DNA of 64,000 bases from positions 1,240,001-1,304,000 of the forward strand of contig QUOL01000009.1 in NCBI GenBank assembly GCA_009761415.1. Reading direction: 5' to 3'. Positions 11,451-22,082 of the stretch are shown piece by piece (position 1 is the first letter of the stretch; the number at the start of each line of letters is the position of its first letter). A program made the translations under genes and the position numbers. A model generated the notes under the pieces. The model was not told the DNA's origin. It worked only from the letters and a program-made list of their open reading frames with translations, and ran no database searches. The DNA is from Sarcomyxa edulis (lineage: Eukaryota > Basidiomycota > Agaricomycetes > Agaricales > Mycenaceae).

Positions 11451-13109
11451 CACCACGGACCAAGCCCAAGCCCAAGCCCAAGCCCAAGACGGCTATAGAT
11501 TGTAAGCTCGCTACCTAGTTATCCTCTTGACTGTACTCTGACATTCTTGTAGATCGGGATGCTAATCTTTCGGTACTCAATAAGACGACTATGTCTGTCA
11601 CCAATGCCTCTGATCTTTTAGAAGTGAACCAACATCTATGGATGGGTGCATTCGAGAATTACTATGCTCATAATGTAGCGATATTTCATCCAGCATTAGC
11701 AAAGCTACAGCACCGAATCGACACACTCGAACGACAAATTGACACTGGTTACGACTGGCCAAAGAACCCGGAATCGAAAACACCTACCAGGTTCACCACG
11801 CAATTCCTCCACTTAGCTCAATCATATTTCGACCAGTCTCGTGCCTTCTATGCCACCGAAGAGGCACTAGCCGAAAAATTGATATCGCTTCTCGACCAAG
11901 TTCTCATGCTCAAGGCTTCCACCGAAAGGTTCAGCTCCACCACCGTGGGCAAGAAGAAGGGCTCGTTTACGAAGGGGCAAAATCATTTGGATTACTCATG
12001 GGGGCCATTTCATCACATCATCGCGGTATTCAAGCTCCTGTTTGGACAGAAAGGCGACGCTAGCGCGCAGGGCGGTCTTCGGTACGGAAAGACCTGCCAT
12101 GCAATGAAGGTTCGTGTTATCGTCTCTTCTGGGTTATCCATGCTAATATACATAATGTGAATAGGCTTGTGCGCGTTTGAAATATAGCAAGATGCCTGTA
12201 ATCATTCTAGGTGTCATGGGACCCGTGCTCGAGATTTCGATTGGTGTTTGTCTAGAGCATGTCGTGCTGGACACAATCCTGCATCTGCACCTGCGCAGCA
12301 GCGTCAATGACGACCGTACGGTTTTCAAACTTGCTCTGATTTTTTCGGCATTGAAGGAGTGTAGCGACAGTCTGTTTGCGGAATGCAAAAACAGCGAAAT
12401 TGTCCCACCCGGAGACCCTGCCACTTACACTTGGCATTTGCCTCGCCCCTCTGCAGTCATACCCTCGAAGAACTCGAGGGTCGGAGACGTCAAGTTCGAA
12501 GGAAAGCTCGATCGGGAGAACGTGCAGCTTGCCGCACACGAGGGGTCTCTGCAGCCTTGGGAAATGCGCCCAGTTTTCCTTGCCAACGTCGAGCAAGAAG
12601 AGGTGATTGTGAAGTTCACGACCAGGTACAACAAGGACGCACATAATATACTATCGGCTCTGGATTACGCCCCAAAACTGCACTTTACCGAGGAGGTGGT
12701 TGGCGGCCAGACTATGGTTGTCATGGAGCGCCTGAAAGGCAAACCAATGTCTGCCAGTAGTCGGGAAAGTCTTCCGCCCAGTGTCTTCGACGACATCGAG
12801 GAAGCAGTCAAGGTCTTACACGCTGAAAACATTGTCTTTGGGGATCTCCGTGACGCGAACGTTATAATCGTGAAGAGCGATGCGAAGGAGAGAGCGAAGC
12901 TCGTCGACTTCGACTGGCCTGCCATAGAAGGGAAGGGATTATATCCTTCTAACGTCAACAGATTTCTCTTTGACGATGACGTTGAAGGGTTTGGGCTCAT
13001 GCGCAAGAAACATGACTGGTATGGACTCATGAGGCTCATCAATGTTTATTGTAACGACGCAAAGTACACGACAGACAAGTGCTCACAGCTAGAGGCTATG
13101 CGTCGCTAG
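10600..13109 (+). CDS. Crinkler (CRN)-type protein with duplicated N-terminal header and kinase-like C-terminus
   Basis: Exons 10600-10951, 11002-11400, 11451-11501, 11553-12109 and 12165-13109 close in phase (767 aa). Two near-identical ubiquitin-like CRN headers (about residues 1-117 and 137-250) each carry KIWCL(L/I)IDHNN, FRVSIPIDPDFL, LSVWRCEDRNF, LEERLAAINFDD and LIVRIP. They are joined by APHPISQLPVPPP. A KPKPKPK linker then leads to an alpha-helical middle and a degenerate kinase fold: VIVKF (beta-3 Lys), MVVMERLKGK, FGDLRDANVII (catalytic loop) and LVDFDW in place of DFG. CRN proteins are nuclear-directed effectors in oomycetes; related fungal proteins are known, but roles are poorly defined. 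If either header intron is retained, both copies read an identical short tail and stop. A shorter product could start at ATG 11058. Confidence 0.75.
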
Positions 13110-13434
13110 TCATTTACTTACTGGGTACATATAACTCACGACTAACAATGATCATGAATTGGCACACAGTTCGAGGCTATGCATCGCTTACTGTACATAG
13201 TGCCACTTGGCCACAGTGCGGGTGTTGTTTGTTTATTCCACTCTCGAGGATTATCAGAAGATGTCAGCAGAAGAATTACAAGTGGATGGCAAGATTATGC
13301 GATAGTCGTACAAGTGGAGAGAATTAGTCGTGGCGTATACAAGGGTGTCGAGTTCATGCCATAAAAACCATTAGAGGGGGTAGAGAAGAGTAAGAAGAAC
13401 AAACAGGTGAAAGTAAGAGAGCATAAATAATCAT

Positions 13435-15794
13435 CTACTTTTCACTGATAATTGGAGCGTTGGCGGCATGTTCCGTAACGTTAGGATCATTCTCGACGTG
13501 GTCGTTGGAGTGCTTCTCGATATCGTGATTTTCATACCGGTCTTCCTCGAGGGCGCCGGATGCGAGAGGCTTTCCGTTTTCGGCTGCTCTGCCTTGCTCG
13601 ATAAGGTCGCGACGGGAAGTGAAACCCGGAGGTGCCCAATTTCGGGAAGTCCAGGGCTTGCAATTCGGGTCGTTGTACATCTACAAGGAAAAAAACGTGT
13701 TGGCTAGAATACGCAATCAGAAAAATTGTTACGCACTATGTCAACTGCTTCAAGTGTCAAGTCAGACGATTCGTACAGGAAGAAGAATACGAGGACAGCT
13801 CCAGTAAGATTGCAGGCTGAAGGGCACAATGATCAGCAACAAAGAGCCGCGTGCAGGATACAAGTACTCACCAGCAAAGATAAACCCGTATCTGAAGTGA
13901 ATAGCACCGACAATGAATGGCGTGAAGAAAGCGAGCAAGAAATTCCAAAGCCAATTAGCGGTGGTGGCCAATGCTCCTTGTTTCGCACGAGTTCTTGTTG
14001 GGAAGGTTTCACCGATTAGAATCCAAATACCGGGCGCCCAAGTGGATGCGTATCTGGAAAGATTGTTGAGCTTGGAGTAAGGAGGTATTGCAGATACGAT
14101 AGCTTACCCTAGGATGAACAAGCAGGCGGAGACGATCATGAGCTTTCCAATACCGGGGTTGTTGGTTGGGTCCTTGGCTGTACCAGCTGCGGCGAAAACG
14201 AACAACCATATTGACTGCCAGATACCACCGACCATCAATGGGATACGACGTCCAAACTACAAAGGAAAGGTCAGGCGAATACGATGTAAAAAAAGTGGAA
14301 TCCGTTTACTCTTTCCATGACGTATAGACCCAAGAAGGTACAGACGAAGTTGACGGCACCAAGAATGATCTGGGTGACATAGGAATCGCTGATCCCGACA
14401 GATTCGAATATGGTGGCACCGTAGTAGAAGAAGTAGTTAGCACCCGTAAGTTGTTGGAACATTTGTAGAAGCATTCCTGTTATAGAGAAGTCATGATGAG
14501 CGCCGAAGATAATAAATTCAGAGGCGAATTGAGAGACTAACCTAGCAACGTCCGGTAGAGAGTCATGTTCTCCCATCTGAAGCAATCGATCCATCCAGAG
14601 CTCAAGTGCGCTTCACGCTCGATGTCAGACTTCATGATGTCCATCTCAAGAATGAGGGTTCGGTCGGTTTCTTCTTCAGCAGATTTAATACCTCTAGACC
14701 GCGCCAGAGCATGTTGTGCCTCGCGCATGCGTCCATGAGAGGCAAGCCATCTGGTACCAGAGACATATAAGAATAAGGTTGACCTGGACAAAAGACATAA
14801 CGACAAACCTGGGACTCTCAGGCATAAATTGAATGCCAATACCGAGAATGACGGGCCAGACGATACCAACACCAACGACTGTTTGCCATGAGCCTGCACC
14901 ATCGATGTAACGAGTACCGATGGAGATACAATCTGCAAAGAAGATTTAGATGAGTATAACTCAACGGCTAACGAGAATGATGGCGACGCACAAGCAACGA
15001 GAATACCCAAGGTGATGAACAGCTGATAAGTGGCTGTCAGAGTTCCTCGGATACCTGGAGGCGCTGCTTCTGCTTGGTACTATACATATAGTATAAGAAC
15101 GCTTGCAGATGTGACTAGAGGAGACAGCCTACCATGGGCACGGCGGCACTAAGAGCACCAACACCCATACCACCGATGAGACGACCCACAGCGAATTGTT
15201 GCCATACATGTCGTGCACTGATTTGGATGATGACACCGATAATAAATATGACACATTCAACGCTCATTGCATGTCGACGACCAAGGATATCAGCGGCACT
15301 AGAATTGCGTATGCTTGTCAGTGACTTTCGAAGCCTTCTTTCTTTTATCAGAAAGAAACTCACGGTGCACCGGCGAGGACACCGCCAAGAGTTCCAATGG
15401 ACATGAGAGATACAATAAGACCTGAACGGACTTCCGAGAAGGCGCAAGTCGCGACGACTCCCGGGGTTTTACAATGTGCGAAACGTAACAAGAAGTCGTC
15501 CATGAGCAGAATATCTGAAATCTGCCCAGTATCGTACTGCAGATGTAACGAAAGTCAGTGAATGGATGAATGGGTATGAGTGCTAATGCGTACACCGAAA
15601 ATAAATCCACCCATGGATGCCACCACAGCAAGCATGATGGCCATGAACGACAATTTAACTCCCTGTATCAAAGGTGAGCAACAAGGTATCGCGAAGATAC
15701 AAGCCAGAAGCTAACATTACTGCAAGGGAAAAACGCGAAAATCAGGGAAATTCTATTCGGAAGGCAGATAGGATGCTTACAGTTTGATTGCCAT
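13435..15794 (-). CDS. MFS hexose transporter (sugar porter family)
   Basis: Eleven well-defined exons from 15662 down to 13435 close in phase and encode about 550 aa; a tiny first exon with ATG at 15794 is inferred. Sugar-porter signatures are visible: GGFIFGYDTGQIS in TM1, ADILGRRHAM (the loop GR[RK] motif), VGRLIGGMGVG and YQAEAAPPGIRGTL. Further on are QFMPESPRWLASHGR, MFQQLTGANYFFYYG (TM7), ERFGRRIPLMVGG and WAPGIWILIGETFPTRTRAK, with a hydrophilic C-terminal tail. It most likely imports hexoses by proton symport at the plasma membrane. Substrate cannot be read from sequence. A TATAAA lies about 85 nt upstream of the ATG. The exact N-terminus (one or two mini-exons) is uncertain. Confidence 0.88.
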
Positions 15795-15877
15795 CCCGAC
15801 GAACTAAGAGGGTGTGTACTAGTAAGGTATAGTTTGTGGGATTGATTGGTGGAAAACATAGTGCATCGCGAGCGACA

Positions 15878-15883
15878 TTTATA
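15878..15883 (-). promoter_or_regulatory. TATA-box candidate of the hexose transporter
   Basis: TATAAA on the minus strand is 84-89 nt upstream of the chosen start codon, a usual spacing for a fungal promoter. It is judged by position only. Confidence 0.4.
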
Positions 15884-18379
15884 GAAAAACAGTAGATGAT
15901 CGAGTTCGGAGACAAGCAAGGAAGCTGCTGAGGTCATTTGCATTTCATTTCAGAAGACCCGGAGCCCCATGGGCCATGGAATAACAGTAGACCAGATTAT
16001 TCGGTGCCGTTAGAGGCCAACTCCTACCATTGGCTGAGCAAGCATGTGGAGGGAAAGAGCAAGAAACGACCGGAGCCATTTGCAAATTCGACATTTGTAC
16101 CCTCTAGATCTTGCAATTGTCATGGGGTCTGGAGACTTTACGCCTTGGTCGAGCTATTGGCAGTTGTTGGGCAACGTCGACTGACCGCGTCTGGATTGGT
16201 CTTCGACATACAAACCTCCGACGGTGAATTCGTTCGGAATTTCGTCGAGACTAGTTGTGTTTACAGTCTATGCTGAAGCCTCAACGTCGCGTAGCTCCCC
16301 AGATTATGGTCTCGTCAACTTTCAGCCGACATCAGCGAGCCTCTCTCCTCCTATTTCCTCACGCATCCCTATCTAGCATTTGGTCTAGCCTTTGAGAGCA
16401 ATTCCCGTTCATGAATTCCCGTTTGCCAAAAATTAATCGTAGGAATTCCCGTTTGCCAGGAACGCGACTTTCCCCATCTGAAGCCTTTGCGGAGGATCGG
16501 CATGACACTACCGGAGACTACACCCTACCCCGAGACCATACTCGACCGATCCCAGGCGGGGCTGTGAGTTTTGAAGTACTTTCAAGGCCCTGATATGGTG
16601 CACCAACAAGGCCCCCATTTCTTGATCCGAATTTCTCCTGTCTATCCAGCTCGGGTTGTCGGCTGGATTGGTAAGAATAGCGTAGTAGGAATGACCCTAC
16701 GAGTGGAGGATAACATGTTACGATCGACAAACCGCATGCTTCGAAGAAGTCAGGTCTAGCAATCTCACACGGATGCCAATACCTGCATGCCTAATAATGA
16801 TCTTGATACGGGGAAAAGGAAGCATAACTCTATCGCTCCGCAGAAATTCGAACCACACCTTTTTGCTCCTCCTTCCTGCGACAGTTTTGAAACCACTTGT
16901 ACCCAAGCCCCGAGTTGTTATTGATGTCGATCGTCGATATAGGTGTCTCGGAAGCAACGCTAGTAACAATTATCCACGTATATGTATTCCTGTCGCCCTA
17001 TAACAGACGCCAGCGTACCTCCCGCCATCTGGGTTGACCCCAGGCTTGATTCTGGGGTTCCATGGGGTTTGGCTGAGACAGGGCGGATCAGAGCAGATCT
17101 CAATGATCGATATTTAGCGCAGTCGCAGCTGGTCAGACGTCTATTCCGTTTCTCCTGGGATGGCAACGATGGACTAACTTGGATTGAGGAGTCAGAACCT
17201 GCTGCATGAGCAATCACGCGTTTGACGGCGCGACGAGTTTCAAGTCGTCTAGATGATCTTTGACCAGGTGACTCTCTGTGTAAGGAGGTTTCGTGGACAG
17301 TTTGGGATACCACTGACCGCGCGTTTTTCTTTGACTAGGCCAATTCTAGGTAGACCTTGTGCGTCTCCCACTCAGCGTCCGGAAGCGTATATATTACTAT
17401 TAAGGATGGGAGATAGCCTGATGATGCGGCAGACAAGGCGTCAATTGAGTTCAACGAAAATATGCACAGTTACGAACATACCTATCATTCTGGAAAAGAA
17501 TTGTAACATCTCGAGCTTTCAGTTGGCGGATATCGTGAGGATGCATAGAGCTCATTGGATCCTGCTTCTCCGATAATTTATCCAGCCGTGGGATGGACAC
17601 TGAGTACGAGGGGCACGAATAGACCGAGAGAATTGACGCCAAGGCTTGGAGGGACTGGTCTACTAGACCGCCGCGGAACCTGCTCTCTGCAATGAAAGGA
17701 CATCATGAGTCTACTTGGAGGACATATCAATGTTGTCTGGAATGCGCTGTGAATTTCAAAAGTGTACTAATAGACGAGGGACTTACTTGAAATTTATTTT
17801 GAAAATACAAGGCTTAGCATCGAGTTTACCGCAGGCAGTCAATGATTCCGACCTTGAAATAGAGATTGCTAGCCGTTGGGATGATCTGAAAATGTCTGTG
17901 CGCTCAAAGTTCCTGAGGCCTGAGGTCTGTAGATTGACGTGGCGCACATGGTGGGTGACCATAAGTATTGGCAAAGTTACCATGAACTAGTCAGTTTGGT
18001 GGCATAAATGTAGTTCTAGTGATATTTGTCTTGCAAGCGATTCAGTAGTAGCGGCGTCGACCACAATTCGATGGCAGCAATGTTGAGCAATGAAAGTTGA
18101 ACGTCTTTGATCGATGAACTTGCCAATGAAGAGGTCGGCAAATCCCGAGAATCTCCGTCAAACTTGAACTCTAATTATAATCATCGCCTCATCTTCCCAA
18201 AATGAAAGTCTTCACTGGTACTGTCAACACCATCCCGAGCTTGTGTTGATAGGAGACCCCCTACCCTGGGGGCCGAAGAATATAGGGGAGATTCTTGGTA
18301 GCCAAAACGGTCCTGTCCATAAATAATCAAATTCACTCTCGAAGTCTCAGACCCTCACGATCGCGAACTGGACCAAGAA
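15884..18379. other. Gene-poor stretch
   Basis: About 2.5 kb without a recognisable gene on either strand. Open frames are short, lack ATG-plus-splice logic, and show no family signature. A perfect 16-bp direct repeat (GAATTCCCGTTTGCCA) occurs at 16413 and 16443, with a third partial unit just before. I see no transposase or reverse-transcriptase motif. Confidence 0.4.
16399..16458. repeat. Short direct repeats, 30-bp period
   Basis: GAATTCCCGTTTGCCA is repeated exactly at 16413-16428 and 16443-16458. A related AATTCCCGTTCATG precedes them. Function unknown. Confidence 0.7.
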
Positions 18380-18740
18380 TCGAAGACTATGGGAGGGTCT
18401 ACCGCCACCATAGCTAAGCATGAGGAACTTATATCCATCTCGTGCCATCCAACTATACATATCGCCGGCGCACTCCTGTACACCCTTCAGACCTTCATTC
18501 CAGTGTCCACTGGCATTGCGCCGCCTTTCCATCACCTTAATGTAAACAATTCCTCGCGGACTCCTGGAAGTCTCCAGACAAAAACAAGAAATTCACCGGC
18601 GGCGGCGGCAGCGGCAGTAGGAGCAAGCGAAGTTATGGAGAGGGAGATAAATCGAGTGCGGTTTTGACCTACGGCGTCGGGCAATGTGGACGTGTCCTTT
18701 GTCCCAACGAGCACTCTTGTCGATGTCGTATATCATCAGA
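18380..18740 (-). pseudogene. Decayed copy of the SEC13 3' end
   Basis: This stretch aligns with the last exon and 3' flank of SEC13 (about 20620-20965). Matching landmarks are the CACTCC(T/C)(G/A)TACACCCTTCAGA block, CTTTCCATCACC, the GGCGGCGGC run encoding poly-Ala, GGACAAAGGACAC and the AGAGC...GAGCAC region. It has substitutions that remove conserved Trp residues, frame breaks and no upstream exons, so it cannot encode a WD40 protein. It lies in the same orientation as SEC13, downstream of it, with one intact gene between. Confidence 0.8.
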
Positions 18741-18746
18741 GGAAAT

Positions 18747-18779
18747 CTCCTGCAGAAGAGTAACTCCCTTCTGCAGGAG
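18747..18779. repeat. Perfect inverted repeat (hairpin)
   Basis: CTCCTGCAGAAG and its exact reverse complement CTTCTGCAGGAG flank a short spacer. A direct repeat GAGTAACTCCC overlaps the right half. It sits immediately beside the end of the SEC13 fragment, so it may mark a recombination breakpoint. Confidence 0.7.
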
Positions 18780-19009
18780 TAACTCCCCCTACTGTTGATG
18801 ATTTGGCGCTCGCTTGTCTTTTGTACGGGAATCTGTGCTATATTGTACGCCAACTTGTACATATATTTCTGTAATCACGTAGTTACCAGGAGATTCAAAG
18901 CAGATCAAAGGTTGAACGTAAACGAGGTTTCTCGAATAAATAAGTATGGGAAGAACGCGTTCGAGAGATGATACTTGACGCTGTACAACGAAATTACTTC
19001 CAAAAAGTC

Positions 19010-20002
19010 TCATGCTCCAGCTTGAGTGGCACTTTCATCCGGTGTATAGCTGGGCGGGAGATCTGCGTTACTGCTCATGAGTCTCGCAACGCGTTGCGCG
19101 ACTTGCTCGACAAGGTGGTCGTCAAGACCGGACATATATTCTTGCGGGATCTGGACGTTGCTGCTGCTGCTGCCTGCCACATTATCAATCGGCGCAAGCA
19201 TCTCGCTAGAGACTCCATCGATTAGGGAGATGACCGGCTTTTCCACGCGTGCCGGGACGGGCATGGGGGCGGGAGTATACGACGGAGGAGGTGGAGGGGA
19301 ACGTGGTCGAGTGGTAGTGGTTGGAAGTATTGTGTTCGTCGATGGAACACCAGCAGCGGCGAGTCTAAACAGTTTGCGACGTGCGTGGTTGGCGACGAAA
19401 GCGCAGAAGATGAGCACAAATAATACGACCAGATGGGCGAATACACTGGCGGCGATCGGCGCCTTTTCGTCGAAGATGAGCGGCCTATCAACACTGTTGC
19501 GGAACAAGATCTATCAGTGCACTCAGGTCTGATACAGAAGGAACGCCTCACATAAACGCGTCGATTTCCAAAACACTGCTCTTCGGACCAGCCATCATAT
19601 TGGTCACAGTAATGGTATGTTTGGCGTTCACATCCAGTTGGTGGGCTTCGAACTGTATGATCTGAGGGTTCCCTCCTCCTCCCCAGGCATTGGGATTCGG
19701 ATGACCACAGCAGAACCCATCGATCAGATGTTTCTGTCCATCCAAGTCCACCTGAAATACTCCATGATCCCATCCTTGGGCACCCAAAAGACGAATGCCA
19801 CTACCTGAACCAGTACTCATTGTCAGAGTGGTGACAGAGTGATGACCGCCGACTTATACGAACCGCGAAAATTGAACGACGCCGAAGCATTCAGGCGATG
19901 GGTTCGCTGAACACCAGAATCATGGTATATAGAACCAAACTGCCTGGTCCAGCCAGAAGAATAAGTGATTGAAGGCGAGTTTTCTTCGTATATGGTAGTC
20001 AT
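19010..20002 (-). CDS. Single-pass membrane protein with beta-sandwich-like ectodomain
   Basis: Three exons (20002-19864, 19804-19552, 19493-19010) give 291 aa. There is no clear signal peptide. The N-terminal ~120 residues (YSSGWTRQFGSIYHDSG ... ASFNFRGSGIRLLG ... GVFQVDLDGQ ... HTITVTN ... LEIDAF) match the repeated ectodomain found in many agaricomycete proteins of the SKG6/alphaherpes-type TM-anchored class. A TM helix follows (ASVFAHLVVLFVLIFCAFVA), then a Pro-rich cytoplasmic tail with PPPPPSYTPAP and PPSYTP motifs, which resemble WW-domain or arrestin docking sites. I do not know a specific function. Confidence 0.7.
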
Positions 20003-20706
20003 TGGGAGATAGAATGCGGTGGCAAAGGAAGAGATGGGAGTGTTGCTTGCTCGATGCTTGCTGTGGCAGCGTGAGATCTAGAGTCTTGTGATAAGGACGA
20101 TAGATGGCTACAACTCATGTCATTAGGCTGTGCACTCCAGGCACTGACTGTATAATTCCGGTGCGTGGGAGGAGAGACTTGGTTGAAGGGCTACACAACG
20201 CTAGGATCTATGTGACTTAGAGTCATCACCTATAGTCAACCTTAAGACTCTGTCAGAAGATAGAAATATATATATCGCGACGGAATCCAAGCCCCCTCAC
20301 CTCGTGTTCTCATTGACCGCTAGTGCTCCTCTTGAAGACTTGGATTCTCTTTCAAACGATGGGTTTAGTTACCCAGCGTCGGTCAACACTGAGAACAAGG
20401 AGAAGAACTAGGATGTTGTGGGAGGAGTTACCTTCGGGAGAACCGAGCACGCGCACGGTCCCGGCAGACTTGCCGTAAGTTCGGTATCCTCCCATACAGT
20501 GTGCTCAACTTGAGCTCGACGCTCCAATGACTTGAAGCAGTGCTGAGGCTTGAGGATTGATAAACTACGACAGTCGCCATGAATTATTTCATCTAACATT
20601 CACAACCAAGAATCGATAATTATCGTGAGGTCTACGCCGCCGCCATGGCCAAGCACGCGGGACATAACTTATAATTACACACCTCCAACCACACACACCG
20701 TGCCAT
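20003..20706. other. Intergenic region
   Basis: No gene is seen. An AT-rich run with ATATATATAT near 20258-20275 could serve the membrane-protein gene on the minus strand. The right end is the SEC13 3' UTR, part of which is also present in the decayed copy at 18.4 kb. Confidence 0.4.
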
Positions 20707-22082
20707 TTAGCTATCCATATCGCTGACGCACTCCCATACACCCTTCAGATTTTCCTTCCACAACGTCACCTTTCCATCACCACAGCTGACCGCAAGAATG
20801 TTCCCCGCGAGACTCCAGGAAACGCGCCAAACAACATCAGGGAATTTACCGGCGGCGGCGGCGGCAGGAGCAGGCGAGGTCATGGCAGAAGATGGGTCGA
20901 GGGCGGTTTTAACCCACGGCGATGTGGGTGTGTCCTTTGTCCAAATGAGCACGCTCTTGTCCTAGATGTCATATGTTGAGAGAATGAATTTCTCGAAGGA
21001 GAGAGGTTCTCCTACCTGGGAAGCAGTAGCAATATAACTCCTAGGCAATCCGATACTCGGCGCCCAGGCAACATCTCTAACCCAATCTGTATGCCCCTCC
21101 AAAATCTCCTCCTCGACCCACGACTGCGAATCTTCTCTATATCCCCAGATTTTGACAAGGTTGTCGCAACCTGCGCTAGCGAATCGTTTCACGGGTTGGG
21201 GTTGAACAGGCTGTGGTGGTTGTCCGGGAAGGGACTGAGGTTGCGTTTGTTGGGGAGTGATGAGAGAGCCAGGTTGGGTGGCGGGAGCCCAGGAGACTGA
21301 ATTGCAGCCGATGGCGTGTCCGTTGAAGATATCGGCGCCCCATTGACCGTCGTCTTGAGAAGATGTGAGTAATACATAGATGATCCGCGAACTAAATAGA
21401 CGTACTTTTGAAAGTAAGAACAGATAGTTTTCCATCTGAAGACGCGCATGCTAGGATGGCCCCGAGTTCATGAGGTGCCCAGGATACAGAGTTTACTAGA
21501 CAGAGATGGGTAAGTCAATTACCGCATGTTGAGATGGAAGTCATATGAAATGAACTCACCCGATGCGGTGTGTAAGGTGTGTTCTTTGACTCTCGTCCAC
21601 CCTCCTTGACCTTGACCTTGTTGCTCCTTCCAGATCAAGACCTTGCCGTCGTACGAGCATGACGCCAAGATATGTCCATATTTCGGATGCGCCCAAGCAA
21701 CCTGCCATACAGGGCCTGTATGCCTTTGAACGCGACGTTAGCTGATGTGCAACGCAATACCTTGCAAATGCACGTACCCCTTCAGCGTCTGTCCGCCCGA
21801 CGATTTACCGTCCACTACGTCAAAGACCTTCACAGTACGATCAGACGAGCATGTTGCAAGGCGTTTCCCATAGTAGTCTAGCTGGGCATCGTGCTATTCA
21901 TCCCATACAACGCGAATGTCAACATATATAGATGACACGGTTGTTTCGTCTCGAGACTCACTATCATATCCTCGTGCGCGGTCTCAATCGGGACCGATTC
22001 TGATGTAGCATTTGCGGGTGACTATAAGCAAGAGAAACAGGTTTTAGTCGTTCCTTGACTGAAGCATCGAAAGTCTCACCAT
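20707..22082 (-). CDS. SEC13: COPII coat / nuclear pore WD40 protein Sec13
   Basis: Seven exons close in phase (341 aa): 22082-22080, 22021-21962, 21893-21778, 21723-21560, 21495-21406, 21353-21016 and 20961-20707. The first exon is only the ATG. Sec13 pairs with Sec31 in the COPII cage and with Nup84-complex subunits and SEA/GATOR2. Conserved text includes [100 protein letters not shown] and the last blade [20 protein letters not shown]. Six WD blades fit the open propeller completed by Sec31. Extra Gln/Pro-rich and poly-Ala inserts sit in blades 4 and 6. Confidence 0.92.

Noticed and set aside
10561..11456. Two antisense frames overlapping the Crinkler headers
   Set aside because: They mirror the duplicated coding sequence; similarity between them is explained by the tandem duplication itself.
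15884..18379. Possible transposon remnant in the gene-poor stretch
   Set aside because: No transposase, reverse-transcriptase or terminal-repeat signal could be read; only a short 30-bp-period repeat is present.
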